Shown: in pieces, positions 13,222 to 24,409 of the stretch | How positions within the stretch are numbered: the stretch's first letter is position 1 | How the letters are laid out: each line of letters opens with the position of its first letter | Assembly (NCBI GenBank): GCA_030522415.1 | Contig: CM060125.1 | Span: forward strand, 5,080,401-5,144,400 | Direction: 5' to 3' | Length of the DNA stretch: 64,000 nt | Source of the DNA: Channallabes apus | Taxonomy: Eukaryota; Chordata; Actinopteri; Siluriformes; Clariidae | Notes under the pieces: generated by a model | The model's database searches: none | Seen by the model: only the letters and a program-made list of their open reading frames with translations | What the model was told of the DNA's origin: nothing | Made by a program: the position numbers and the translations under genes

Positions 13222-13887
13222 AATAAAAATCTTTATCTTTTGGTTAATGTCCATGTTTTAGTTTTTTTTTTTTTTTTGTGTGTCTTGAGCTGCATAATGA
13301 CTCTGCATGTTGGACATAATTAGCTTTTATTAAACCACAGTGCAGTATGTAGCCTCTGCACTGTCTCTATACTGATTATACTGCACAATTCAGCAGAACT
13401 TTCACTGTCTGCTTTTTCAGCACATTCTGCAGGCCTACCGGAATTATCGTGAAGCATTTAAACATCCTGCTGAATTTAAAGTTTATTTGTACATCTACTA
13501 TAACCTTGGTGTAGTTGTGGACAGAAAGTGCCCTTTGTCTCCTTATAATGCTAACATCAGGAGGATGTCTCCACGGAGACCACTAGAGTGCCTGTTCTGT
13601 TATTTCGCATGGGTTGCTGTATTCCCTTGACTGGTTTTCTGTAGCTGCCACATTAGATATAAAACTACATGGCCAGAATCAATCCGGGCCTCACTAATCT
13701 GAAGCCACTTTTCACACCACCTTCTGCACCACACTGCCTTTAAACTGCCAGCACAGCTCAACTGGCATTCTAAGTCAGGAGGGGGACTGACCATCTCTCT
13801 AAGGAAAAGAAAGTCATGCATCTAGACCCTTGGTAGAATTTATGTCCCATGCCTGTCTGAACTGCTGAGTCACTGGCTGTCAATAAA
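13222..13887 (+). terminator. Candidate smpd4 polyadenylation region
   Basis: Two AATAAA hexamers lie downstream of the smpd4 stop, at 13222-13227 (about 510 bp after the stop) and at 13882-13887. Either or both could end the transcript. The first is followed by a T-rich tract near 13261-13277. I cannot tell which is used without transcript data. Confidence 0.45.
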
Positions 13888-14734
13888 GAAAGACTGAAGA
13901 ACAGTTTCACTGAGCATTTAAATGAGCACTAGAACCCAAAATGTCTCTCACTTCCAGTGTAGAGGGTTCGAGGTGACCCTGTACATGCTAATCAGTATAG
14001 AGAACGAGTGAGTGAGTAGAAATCACAATGTGTATTTATTACTGAACTAAGTGGACTAATTTCTCTTTAACATGATTTTAGCTTGTTTTTACTCCCTATG
14101 TCTACTACTACTACTACTGTTTAAAAAAAGCTGTTCTGTAGGCCCACTGGATGAGGGTGTCTGCTTATAAATAAATCCAATAGCAGATAATGAAGGTGAG
14201 TCAAATGAAGACCTGAAGGTAAAATACTTGATACTACCGGAAGAAATTCAGCTATTGGGGGAAAAAAAGACGTTTTCTTTTGTTCTATTGTACTCTGTGT
14301 GATAAACAAGGTTGCTGTGGTGTAATATGAAAATATTTATAGGGTGAATACTGGGGAAGTGTTTGTGCCCAAGTAGGCTTTTATTAAGCCATTTTTTTGT
14401 CCGATGGGATTTCCCGGTCATGATGGTTCACATTCATAGTTACAAGTGACTTTTATCCGACTCTAATGTGAATGTGTCTCTCGACTGAAACGGCACGTTG
14501 ATGCGTCGTCGTTCGCAACATTTGGGTTAAAAACCATCACGAGTTTGTGCACGCGGTTTTAGCAAAAAAAAAAATGCTTGGGAGTTTTTGGAGGATGGCA
14601 AACAGTTAGTTGGCTGTGTTTGTTGAGGTCCTAAATAAGGAAGAAAGCTAGGCATCTCACATTAGTTTTAGCACTGCTATGAAAACCCTGCAAAATTTCA
14701 CATTAAGTCCTGTCTGCCCATTCTAATTCAGCTC

Positions 14735-14957
14735 ACACATGTCCTTCTCAAAAAATTAGCATATTGTGATAAAGATAGGGATTTTGGTTTTCATGAGCTG
14801 TATGCCACAATCATCAATATTAAAACAATAAAAGGCTTGAACTACTTCAGTTGTGTCTAATGAATCTAAAATCTATGAAAGTCTAATGTTTATCAGTACA
14901 TTACAGAAAATAATGAACTTTATCACAATATGCTAATTTTTTTAGAAGGACCTGTGT
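14735..14957. mobile_element. Palindromic MITE (AAAAATTAGCATATTGTGAT family)
   Basis: The left arm reads TCCTTCTCAAAAAATTAGCA then TATTGTGATAAAG; the right arm carries the complement, CTTTATCACAATATGCTAAT then TTTTTTAGAAGGA. The outermost 14 bases (ACACATGTCCTTCT and its partner) match at 13. This inverted-repeat element is familiar from many fish genomes. It has no coding capacity. No clear target duplication was identified. Confidence 0.8.
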
Positions 14958-15104
14958 ATATATATTCAATTTAGGACCACAAACAAAAGTGACTGAGATC
15001 TGATCTGAAAACAGATTTGTGTGTTTAGATAGATCTAAACAAAACAGATCTTTGTCAAACTATTTGTATTTCAGCAAAAATTTAACATATTGAGGTTTGA
15101 GTGA

Positions 15105-15385
15105 GGCGGCACAGTGGCGTAGTGATTAGCTACTGTTGCCTTGCAGCTCCAGGGTCGAGGTTTCCATTCTTGTCTCGGGTCTGTATGTGTGGAGTTTGCA
15201 TATTCCCTCTGTGCTTGGTGGGTTTCTTCTGTGTACAACGGTTTCCTCCCAAAGACATGCAGATTAGGTTAATTGGTGTTCCCGAATTGCATGCTGTGTG
15301 TGTGAGCATGCACTGGTGCATGGATTGGCACCAGTCTCCTGGATAAACACGAGGATCCCATGACCCTGTACAGGATAAGTGATAT
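15105..15385 (+). mobile_element. V-SINE-like element
   Basis: The head GGCGGCACAGTGGCGTAGTG is tRNA-like and is followed by the conserved fish V-SINE core GTGTGGAGTTTGCATATTCC and TGGGTTTCTTC, GGTTTCCTCCCA and AAAGACATGCAG. The 3' part reads CCTGTACAGGATAAGTGATA. It resembles the DANA-type SINEs of fish. It is mildly decayed. Confidence 0.75.
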
Positions 15386-15772
15386 GCAAGACTTTTGAAT
15401 GAGGGATTTATGAAGATACTTACACAATGAGTCTCTCGCCTATAGATGAGCCACCATTGCTTACATTAACCACTAAAAATGGGGATGTGAGAGATGTATT
15501 TTTTTCTTGTTTCTTTGTAGACCATGGTGTGGGTAGATAATATTTTTTCCTCAAAGGCAGTTGAGAAACAGCACACAGACGGGTACAGGGAATGTGAGCC
15601 CATTACTCACACAGTTCTCAGTTTTTACTGGTTCACCATGAGAAAGCGATGCATGGGTAAATACACTGGGTATTTACACTAACACACTGGGTATGTAGGT
15701 CTATTATAGGGCTAGAATAAAAAAAGAATGAATGCAGTTAAACTTCCAGGATTTAAAAGCAGTAGACAAATG

Positions 15773-15928
15773 ATTGGAAAGCCCCAGGTTCAAACCCCAC
15801 TACCACTAATCTGTCACCGTTTGCCATTGAACAAGGCCCTTAACCCTCACCTACTTAGCTGTATAATGAGATGAAATGTAAGTTGCTCTAGATAAGGGTG
15901 TCTGCCAAAGGATGTAAATATAATTATA
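15773..15928 (+). mobile_element. 5'-truncated tRNA-derived SINE
   Basis: It starts within the tRNA-like head at box B (CCCCAGGTTCAAACCCCACT), continues with TGAACAAGGCCCTTAACCCT and ends in the tail AAGTTGCTCTAGATAAGGGT, GTCTGCCAAA, GTAAATATA. It belongs to the same family as the fuller copies at 23759-23950 and 60396-60588. Confidence 0.7.
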
Positions 15929-15983
15929 TTTTTCTATAAACCATTAAACGTATGAGTATAAGTAATATCTATGTACAGTGTGT

Positions 15984-16213
15984 GGGCACTGGTGGCTCAG
16001 TGGTAGATGTTTCGCCTGCCATGCGGAAGGCCCGGGTTCGATTCCCAGCCCGTGCCCAAACACAAGCCACTGGATGCAGTGCCGGTCCCAAGCCCGGATA
16101 AAGTGGCAGGGTTGCGTCGGGAAGGGCATCCGGCGTAAAACCTGTGCCAAGTTGTTGTGCGGACTGGATATTCCGCTGTGGCGACCCCTTGCCGGGTCAG
16201 CCGAAAGACCAAC
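15984..16213 (+). mobile_element. tRNA-Gly-derived SINE with 20-bp target duplication
   Basis: The first ~75 bases (GGGCACTGGTGGCTCAGTGG ... GGGTTCGATTCCCAGCCCGT) closely follow tRNA-Gly, with box A and box B promoter motifs. The body contains GGTTGCGTCGGGAAGGGCAT and CCGGCGTAAAACC, and the tail is CGCTGTGGCGACCCC ... CAGCCGAAAGACC. It is flanked by near-identical 20-base repeats AATATCTATGTACAGTRTGT at 15964-15983 and 16214-16233, which marks a fairly recent target-primed insertion. A sister copy is at 26345-26570. It is not a functional tRNA gene, because the tRNA-like head is fused to a SINE body. Confidence 0.88.
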
Positions 16214-16252
16214 AATATCTATGTACAGTATGTTTTTAAATTATTTGCAAGG

Positions 16253-16474
16253 TGATGTTGCGGTTAGCACACCTCTGTGACCTCACACCATAAGGGTCAA
16301 GGGTCCGATTATGACATTGGGTGGAGTTTGCATATTCTCCCAGTGCTTGCTGGGTTTCCTCCAGGTACTCCGGTTTCCTCCCACAGATTGTGTGTGGCCT
16401 GTGATGGATCGGCACTCTGTTCAGGATGTACCCCACCTCATGTCTCCTAGAATAGGCTGTACACAGGATAAGTG
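16253..16474 (+). mobile_element. Decayed V-SINE-like element
   Basis: It contains GGTTAGCACACCTCTGTGAC, the core GGTGGAGTTTGCATATTCTC, TGGGTTTCCTCC, CGGTTTCCTCCCACAGA and a 3' TGTTCAGGATGTACCCC motif. The order matches V-SINE-like elements. It ends about 200 bp before the sptan1 promoter. Confidence 0.65.
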
Positions 16475-16671
16475 GTTTTAAAAGATGAATGGTTTTTAAA
16501 TGATCAGATTGTTTCTGTGGATGAAAAAAAAAATGGCAGGGGAAACAAACACACATCTTTGGATAGACCCCAGATCCAACTCCTGACTTGGAGTTCCCAT
16601 CACAAGAACAAATATATTTTTGTCGTGAATTCAGCAGGACATTCTGGTTCAGTGAGATCAAAGGACTAGAA

Positions 16672-16735
16672 CCTGAGCGTCGGCGATCTTCGGCACCGCT
16701 CGGTCTATCGCTGCGGCGGTGACGTCACCACCTTC
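16672..16735 (+). promoter_or_regulatory. sptan1 core promoter, GC-rich, with CRE
   Basis: A CG-dense stretch, which stands out from the AT-rich flanks, carries a perfect palindromic CRE TGACGTCA at 16720-16727. There is no obvious TATA box. It directly precedes the probable non-coding first exon. The CRE suggests CREB/ATF responsiveness, which is inference. A CpG-rich, TATA-less promoter fits a widely expressed housekeeping cytoskeletal gene. Confidence 0.65.
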
Positions 16736-16846
16736 CCCAGCCTCCTCCGGCAGAGCGACAGCAGCAGCGCTACTTCACTCAGAGACGTGTTTACACCCTG
16801 CGTTCACCCAGTACCGTATACAGCGGAAAGTACGACTTCTCACGAG
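16735..16846 (+). other. sptan1: sptan1 non-coding first exon (5' UTR), start approximate
   Basis: A GC-rich stretch without ATG ends in CACGAG|GTATGA, a usable donor at 16847. The first coding exon begins 3 bases before its ATG at 31519, so the 5' UTR must come mostly from an upstream exon, and this is the best candidate. The transcription start is not determined, and alternative first exons in the 14.7 kb intron cannot be excluded. Confidence 0.6.
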
Positions 16847-18099
16847 GTATGACGGTTTATTATTTGCATGACTGTGCAATTTAGACAATTTAAACGAAGG
16901 TGTGTTACAGTGACTGGGTTTGTCGATTGAATGGATCTCACTGTCCTGCCTTCTGCATAGCACACACACACACACACTATTTAACCAGACTAACCGCATG
17001 ATTCTGACTAATGTTTTGCAGAGTTTGAGTTTTCCTTCAAAAATCTCACCAACACATTGTAAATTATTACACCATTAAAGGGTAAATGTTGTAACGGTCA
17101 TTAATTTGCTGTTAGCTCGCGGCTAATCCTGTGCAGACGGTTTTACCAGTCGACGCTATTTTACACATTTTACGTTTATTAAACCCGTTTTTGTACAATA
17201 TTAACCCTTAATATGTTCGTAAAGGTAAGATTTATGCTGAACCATGTCGTCAGTATAATCTAGTGTGGCTCTTATATAATGTGACCGTGTGTGTGTGTGT
17301 GTGTGTGTCGAGAGGAAAGCGAGCTAGCTGGATTAGCTTAACCACACAGACATTAACGCTCATATCTGTAATAAATCACTAATATTACAGCTGCACTTCT
17401 ACAAACGCCATATTATTTTAACGGATTTATACTGTATGATAAATACATCTTAGTTTTTTCCCCCCTATTATTATTTGGTTTTGTACGACCCCCAATATGT
17501 CCTCGACTACTGCAGGAGCCGCCCTGCTCATATGGCAGGGAGTCGACACTGAACGATTCGGAGTCGGTTCTATACTTTGAAATTGATTCTGATCTAGTTC
17601 GCGAAAAATGTCATGTGAAGCGACATAATATTTACATAATATATAATACACACAACAGAAACCTTACCAGTATTCCGTTTCAGCAGTATTGTGCGGAATC
17701 GGTTTTTACAATTGTGTGTTTTTCCATCACCAAGGACTGGAATCGGACAGGAGTCGACTCAGGAGTCGAATAGAAGCTGTAGGCTCTGTATATAATAAAA
17801 ATGTTTAATAATACAAATTGAATGTTATAGAAAAGCTTTTAAAACGTTTTTAACAATTCAAGCTTTTTAATCAGCATCTACGCTGCTAAACCTGTGAATT
17901 CCACTATTTGTACATATTTACATATTTGATTAAATAAATTATCAAATAAAATGATGTAATAAATCTATATACTATTATAGGTATGGCCTAGCATAGATAA
18001 TATTCCACAGTATGTGTTATACTGTTTATATATAATAGATAATGGGATTATAATACAATATAATACCGGTCACAGACAATCGAATTGAAAACTACCTGG

Positions 18100-19495
18100 T
18101 AGGGCTGGGTGATTTGGCTTAAAATTAAAATCTCGATTAATTGAACATTTTAACTCGATTACGATTAATAAAGTTCACTGATTTTTGAATGAAGGCTGCA
18201 TTACTTGATTGATTAATTGAAGGCAACACACACTATCTACTATCTGATTATTTATTGAACATCAATGTTGAACAACTGAAATTAAACTGAAGCCACAAAA
18301 ATTAAAGGGTTCATTAAATTACATTTTAAAGTATAGTTTATTAACAAAAACAGATGACAGATTTGGCCTTAAATATTAAGATACTATAGGCACATGCTCA
18401 GGATCTTTACAAGGCAAGGATTTTTATATAAAAAAAAACTTGTTTGTGATGATAAAAAGTATCTTGTGATGATATATTACAATGTTTTGAGATTTTTAAA
18501 CAATAATGAGAAACAACATTTAGACCACACACACTAGGGCTGTCTCTTTATCCCACAATTCAGAGTTAAATGAAGGCTATTTCACACGGCCCCAATAAAC
18601 TGACGTAATGGCTTAAGCATGCAGTGACAACAAAAATGGAATGAATTATGCAGCTATCAATCTGGACCAGGACAATTTCACTTTTACTATATAGTCGGGT
18701 ACCTGCTAGGTGTTGTATAGTTCATATTTGCCTGGCCAGAATGGTTTAAGCCACCAAAATAACGGTTTATTGATAAACTGCGCAGCTTTCGTCAACGTGA
18801 ACACTCCCGTTAGTAACGAGACGAATAATGAGCTAAACTTCAGCCGCAGAATGAGACGCTGCACAATAAGGAGCCAAACGAATCGGAAGCAGCGAATAAG
18901 GAGCTAAACTTCAGCCTCGTGTGCTTAGGGGCATCATATCTTTCGCTAGAAAGTTAGAAACGGCCCTGGTTATATCCTTGCTCCTTTAGGACACCTTTCA
19001 TAAGGTGTAATGGCCACGAAAGACGACACGATCGATATCTGCTTTGGGACAGCCCCACTGCTAGCCCTGCTAGTTTTCGGAGTAGCATCGGCCCGCATTT
19101 TCATGCTCTCAGTGTGGTGGTGTGGGTGACGCGTTCATATAACGGAGTTCGTGTTACTTTTTTTGTCGACAATTTCAACATCTTTGGACAATAACTCGAG
19201 GTTAGATTCACTTTCACATGACATTTTTCGCTGCTTCCACTCATATTTTGTATTTATTTATTTATTTATTTATTTTGTCGTCCTGGTGTCAAGTTTGCTT
19301 CGCAAAGTGCGGTAGGAAATTAACTTTGACCTGCATGCGCAAGCTGCACGCTGATTGGTTGTTGTCGTGTTGTTCTGCTGTGTGATTGGCTCTTAGATTA
19401 ATCCATATCGAACAAAAAATGTCTAGAGCTTTTCATCGTTTTTAAAATCAAATAAATTGCGATTCGATACGATATCGTTTATCGGCCCAGCCCTA
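18100..19495 (-). mobile_element. hAT-type non-autonomous transposon, copy 2 (inverted)
   Basis: The termini are TAGGGCTGGG and CCCAGCCCTA, with a perfect 8-bp target duplication CTACCTGG at 18092-18099 and 19496-19503. The sequence is the reverse complement of the element at 706-2115 along its length, with scattered substitutions and small indels: copy 2 carries a TTTA repeat near 19255-19276 where copy 1 has an A-run. The same fossil transposase N-terminus lies near 19060-19240 on the - strand. Confidence 0.9.
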
Positions 19496-19599
19496 CTACC
19501 TGGTCACTGATTGATCGACCGATTCATCTCTATTATAAATGTAAAAACTGTTTTTAAAAAATTTATTCTGTAGTCCGTGTGGTGATGCATGAATCGCCA

Positions 19600-19629
19600 C
19601 ATATATATATATATATATAGTGATGTGTA

Positions 19630-19711
<82 letters not shown>
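19600..19711. repeat. Long (AT)n microsatellite
   Basis: An (AT) run at 19600-19619, a short GTGTGTAT bridge, then about 34 uninterrupted TA units at 19642-19711. It starts about 100 bp after the inverted hAT copy. Such a tract is self-complementary and likely length-polymorphic. Confidence 0.95.
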
Positions 19712-19716
<5 letters not shown>

Positions 19717-19873
19717 GCTGCATTGTTGATCTTTGTAAAGGATTAGAAAAAGTTTTTTACATTTACCAAAGATTTAATTTTAAGCTGATTTATCATCATT
19801 AGTGTATTTGTAAAATGACTGTAAAATGTACTGGTGTATAATCAGTCCACACAACCTTTAATACACTCAGCAG

Positions 19874-20570
19874 TAGGGTTGGGTATCGTTTGGGTTTTTT
19901 TCGATACCGGTGCCAAATTGATACTTTTAAAATGGTACCGGTGCCTGAACCGATATTTTACAAAAGCCACCAAATGATGTTGGATGACTCAAGAATACAT
20001 TTCTCCATAGTCAAATAAGCCTTCTTTGCAATAGTAAATGGGGTCACTGTTGTAGTGCTACTAGTACTAGCTGGAAAGTCATAATTATAAACAGAATCCA
20101 TGTTACATTAATATTTTACAAATCGTTTGACCATGTGTTAGCATGAATGCAAGATTTGCATTTTGCTATTAACGTTACATTATCCTACTACTAACCTGCG
20201 GAAAGTCTGCTGTCGTCATCATGATCGGTGACTCCTTTTTGCTACAGTTGGTGTGACTGGGGCTGAGGGTCGTCCACACTGATAGCGCCAGCTGTCGTCC
20301 ACAAGCTGTTAAACACGGTGCCTCCCTCTGCTTTTAACTTTATTCCGTCTGCCCTCGAAAGTTTCATTAGATTTGACGTGTTTCCCTCTTTACACGCAAC
20401 TACTGTAAGACATTCACTGCATGTCGCGGTGCCGGAATCCTTTCTTGTGAAATACAGCCACACTTTCATTAAAATGCCTAAACCTAAACGGTCGAAAGTT
20501 GTTTAATTTATCAAGGTAAGATAGCGGTAGACCGCCTGCTGCCGTCAGAGCGAGTGTAACGTTAGTTGCT
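19874..20570 (-). mobile_element. hAT transposon fragment with BED zinc-finger remnant
   Basis: The left end TAGGGTTGGGTATCGTTTGG looks like a hAT terminus. On the - strand, 20469-20242 encodes a short peptide with VWLYFTRKDSG, the Cys pair CSEC and GNTSNLMK. This is the order seen in the BED-type zinc finger at the start of hAT transposases. The first zinc-binding His expected after SNL is missing and the frame diverges after about 40 residues, so it is a pseudogene remnant. The right end was not located. Confidence 0.6.
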
Positions 20571-23289
20571 GCATTCACGCGCATCTCGGATGGTCTCTCA
20601 TTTCCTGATGATTTGTGCTTAATTTTTTCATCTAATAAACTTTTAATCTACAAAAATAAAATGGACAGCAACATTACTGCAACCATGTTTTGAATTTGTA
20701 TTATCAAAGCTTTCCGAAGTTCTCAAGATTTTTCTAGTTAAGGAAATAATAAATTTTTCCGATCATTTCTGATCGTATAAAATCACGCACATACAGGTCA
20801 AGATCTATATTTAGGCCAAAGATGAGAATAAAGAATAAATTTCATTTCGGTCAACAAACTGGGATCGAAGTTTGGAAGAAGATCAGATGATATTTTTCAA
20901 TTATTAATTGTGCAGCTTCTCCTTGGGCTTGACACTGATGTGGTCTTCTGCTGTTGTATCTCATCCACCTCAATGTTGTGTGTTGAGATGCTCTTCTGTT
21001 TACCACAATTGTAAACACTGAATTTAGTTTGTTTGTTTTTGGACCAATGCACGTTAAACTAGTGACTGTTTAGTGTGATCATCCCCTGCAGTTAGAGAAA
21101 TATCCAAACCAGTCCCTCTGCCACAAACACATACGCGCTAATGATTAATGTTAGCATTAACTAAAGTTCTCTACTTGTGTATATGAATGATTTCGTTAAT
21201 TGTTCTGCTGTCATGGTATGAATGATCAGGGGTGAAGATGTTCTTATTAAAGTGTCTGGTGTCTGTACAGTCGTGCACAGAACAACAAACTCGGGCCATT
21301 ATGAGAAATACTTCTTAGTGAAATTTGATCCAGGCTTTAAAAGATTCTCTCCAGGGATTGTTTTTCATACACTCAGCATGTTGCATTTCTTTACGTCAAT
21401 GAAGCGGGGAAGTGTTTCATGCTTGGCCATTAGCATGCAAAGTGTGTTGTGTGTGTGCACTTATAGCTCATTAAGCTTCGCACTCAGCTTGAAATGAACA
21501 ATGATCGCTCTTCCTTCCACTAAAAGCAATATAAAAAAATATACACACACACACATTGCAATGGACAATCCTCCCCACACTTTTCCTATGTAATGGTTTT
21601 GCTTAAGTAATGCTCGCCGAGCTCTGAGGAAGGGTGTGGTGGGTAAAGTTGTCCATCTAGAACACCGGTTTCGCAGCAGAGCTCCTGTGGGGCAACAGTG
21701 CTTCCTCTTTACGTACAGCTGCATAAAGTCTAATCACTTGATTTTAACACACAGCCTTCCATCACAAACATCAGGTGGTGTATAATAGCATTTCATTTTA
21801 AACTCGTTAAACAGACATTCCTACAGCCTCTGCGTAGTGGAATGCAGATAGAAGAGTTAATGGCGTCATGTGACGTCACGCTGTAACACAACCCCGCATC
21901 CAGTGATGTCGTCGTATTGGAAGCTCCCTGATGTCTCACATCTGTTTCTAATGATTATCACACTACATCCATACAGTATGAGCGCTTCCAACATGAACTA
22001 AGCTTGCATAATTCAGCTGTGGCTGTAGTATGTGCAGGGTACAGTGTGTGTTGTGAGATTGGTAAAGTGTGTGTTATTGTGTCGTGTCAGGTGATATTTA
22101 AACACTGTGCTGTTTCACTGACTGTTTACTCTAATGCCCCGTCACGGACACAGACGACCATGTCCAAGTTTATTAAGCCCAAACTGAAGGTAACGTGTGT
22201 GTGTGTTTCTTATGGTGTGGCAGTGTGTTTACTCTATGCACAATATTTCCTATGAATGGAATTTCCTTCCTCATTCTTGCATCTTGCGTATCAGGACTGG
22301 ATCCGACAAGGAAACATCACTGGAAGTCGGTCTTGAGATAACATGCAGAATCTGCTCATTGTTCTCGTTGTAAAACAGCAGACAGGTTTCAAGGTCTGAC
22401 TGGTGATGCGGTTATCTGCAAGTGTAAAAGCATTGAGGTTGAAATCTTCTCAGGATACAGTCCAGATACATAATGCATGAACTGATGTGGTGTGAATTTC
22501 AGCTCTCTAGAGAGCTCCATCTGTCTCTTAAGTTTCAGTTAATGTTTGTGTATTTTATTTATTTAGAATAACTTCAAACATAAATGCAGTTTAACAGTTC
22601 AGCTTGTGTGTTAGTGGTCAGTGCAGCCAATCCATTAAAGCTTCTGGTCAACCGTTGGACAGCAGAGACAGTGACGGGTTACAGTTTCAGGTCTTAATTG
22701 TAAAACCACCATCAACAAATAACGGTCCGAGAATCCAGAAATGTGAGACAAGATCAGGGTCAAGAACAGGCAGAAGGTCACGCAATGACAAAGAACAATC
22801 CAAAACACAAACAAGATCAGGAACCAGTTAATTGTCCACAATGAACATTAGAACAGGAAAGTACACCCACCATCAACTAATTTTTTTTTTTTTCTTTAAA
22901 CAAACTGGTAACCAGAGGTTTCAACAACAAACCAGATGAGGAAAAACATAAGTGCACCATTCTCACCCAGTTGTGATGTGACTCCCTCGAGAGAAGCATA
23001 ACATTTGGCAATTTGGGGTTGTGCAATACTTGGGTCCATTGTGCCAAGAAGAAAGGATATCTGCAACGACCTCGGAGGAGCTGCTCCTCCATCCATATAT
23101 TTAGAAGTTTCGAATGGAGAAGGATTCACGAATGGAAAAAACGAGTTCTTTAAGACAGTTACCAATTTTCTTAGGAGTGTGAGTCACCAGAAATTCAGTC
23201 CAGGTTCAGACTTTTTGTTGCTCAGTGATGTAATGAAAACCACAAGCTGCTGTATGATCTGTAGACACCTTAAATGTTTATACTCATGA

Positions 23290-23750
23290 CAGAACAATAC
23301 TTTTATAGAACTTTGACAAGAACCTTTAATAGAAGGTTGACTCTGAAAAAACACCTTTTCTCCAACATATCAATGTGGAGAATAATATTTAAAAAGTGGC
23401 GTCTGATCAAACCACAGACTTTCTGGAACAGTATCATTTGAACTGGTGATGCCAAAGTGGAGATGACTGGAAGCAAAGCAATAATCGCTTATTACCAAAA
23501 TGCACATTATACCATCTATCAAGCGTGGTGGTGTTAGGGGTGATGATTTGGGCTTGTTTTTGGACCTGGGAAAAAAAAAATGTCTGAGACCAGGATCAGC
23601 TCTTTATACCTGAATGTTCTTGTCACAAATGTGAGGCCATCAGTCAACCAGCTTAAGCTGAACAGCAGCACATCATCTGAATGCTTAAAGAAAGGAAAGT
23701 CAAGGTGTTGGAATGCCCAAGTCAAAGTTTGGATTTTAGCTCCATTGAGG
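23290..23750 (+). mobile_element. Tc1-like transposon remnant (transposase 3' half)
   Basis: Noncoding now, but the order of motifs follows fish Tc1-like transposase genes: CTTTCTGGAACAG, CAAAATGCACATTATACCAT, TCAAGCGTGGTGGTG, GATGATTTGGGCTTGTTTTT, GAGGCCATCAGTCAACCAGC, TTAAGCTGAA and GTCAAAGTTTGGATTTTAGC. Many indels and stops are present. A SINE follows directly at 23759. Confidence 0.65.
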
Positions 23751-23758
23751 TTCTGTGT

Positions 23759-23950
23759 TAGGGTAGTTCAGTAGTTAAGGTGTTGGACTACTGATTTGAA
23801 GGTCCCAGGTTTCAAACCCCAGCACCACAAAGTTACCACTGTTGGGCCTTTGGGTTACAGCCCATAACCCTCAACTGCTCAGATGCGAGATGAGATAAAA
23901 ATGTAAGTCTCTCTGGATGAGGGCGTTTGCCAAATGCTGTAAATGTAAAT
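23759..23950 (+). mobile_element. tRNA-derived SINE, near full length
   Basis: The head GGGTAGTTCAGTAGTTAAGG and box B CCCAGGTTTCAAACCCCAGC are followed by CCACTGTTGGGCC, the CCCATAACCCTCAACTGCTC body and the tail ATGTAAGTCTCTCTGGATGA, GGGCGTTTGCCAAATGCTG and TAAATGTAAATG. It is the same family as 60396-60588. Confidence 0.75.
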
Positions 23951-24366
23951 GATAAAAAAGAGAGCTGTGCATAAACAGACGCCCTCAAACAGTGAACAGG
24001 AATGAAGTTTTTTTTTTCTTCAGAATTTCTGAAAGAAAGAAAAAAAGACTGTACATTGTAAAAAGACTTCTACAGGAACTTTTACTTTGAGTTATTGTTG
24101 CTGACAGTTTCACATTACTGAATTATAGGGTAGATGCCTCGATACTGTACGATGACTCGAGTATGAGAGAACTTAAAGACGTGATCAATAGAAAATATGT
24201 ACATGTAGCGCAGTGCGGTCACTAGGATGTGAAGAGGGTGGACGGGGTTGCGTCAGAGTGATGTTTCCTCCTCGGACAGAGCAGGACAGCATACAGGGCC
24301 GGGACTTGGCTGCGTCCCCACATTCGTTTATCACTGCAGTATTCCTGCGTCTATCCACACCGCAGA

Positions 24367-24369
<3 letters not shown>

Positions 24370-24404
<35 letters not shown>
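24370..24404. repeat. (GA)n microsatellite
   Basis: An uninterrupted purine GA repeat. It creates repetitive GERERE-like open frames on the + strand, which are not genes. Confidence 0.95.

Positions 24405-24409
<5 letters not shown>

Larger units (their letters stand above)
12712..16670. other. Intergenic region smpd4-sptan1
   Basis: About 4 kb between the smpd4 stop and the sptan1 promoter. It contains the smpd4 3' UTR, a palindromic MITE (14735-14957), a V-SINE-like element (15105-15385), a SINE fragment (15773-15928), a tRNA-Gly-type SINE with long flanking repeats (15984-16213) and another V-SINE-like piece (16253-16474). I see no further exon. Several short antisense frames here fall inside these repeats. 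Confidence 0.7.

Noticed and set aside
15984..16055. tRNA-Gly gene
   Set aside because: The tRNA-like sequence is the head of a SINE with a body, tail and target duplications; the same structure recurs at 26345.
16236..16661. 141-codon - strand frame
   Set aside because: It overlaps a V-SINE-like element and reads through its complement.
19496..19723. YIYIYI-rich open frame
   Set aside because: A translation of the (AT)n microsatellite.
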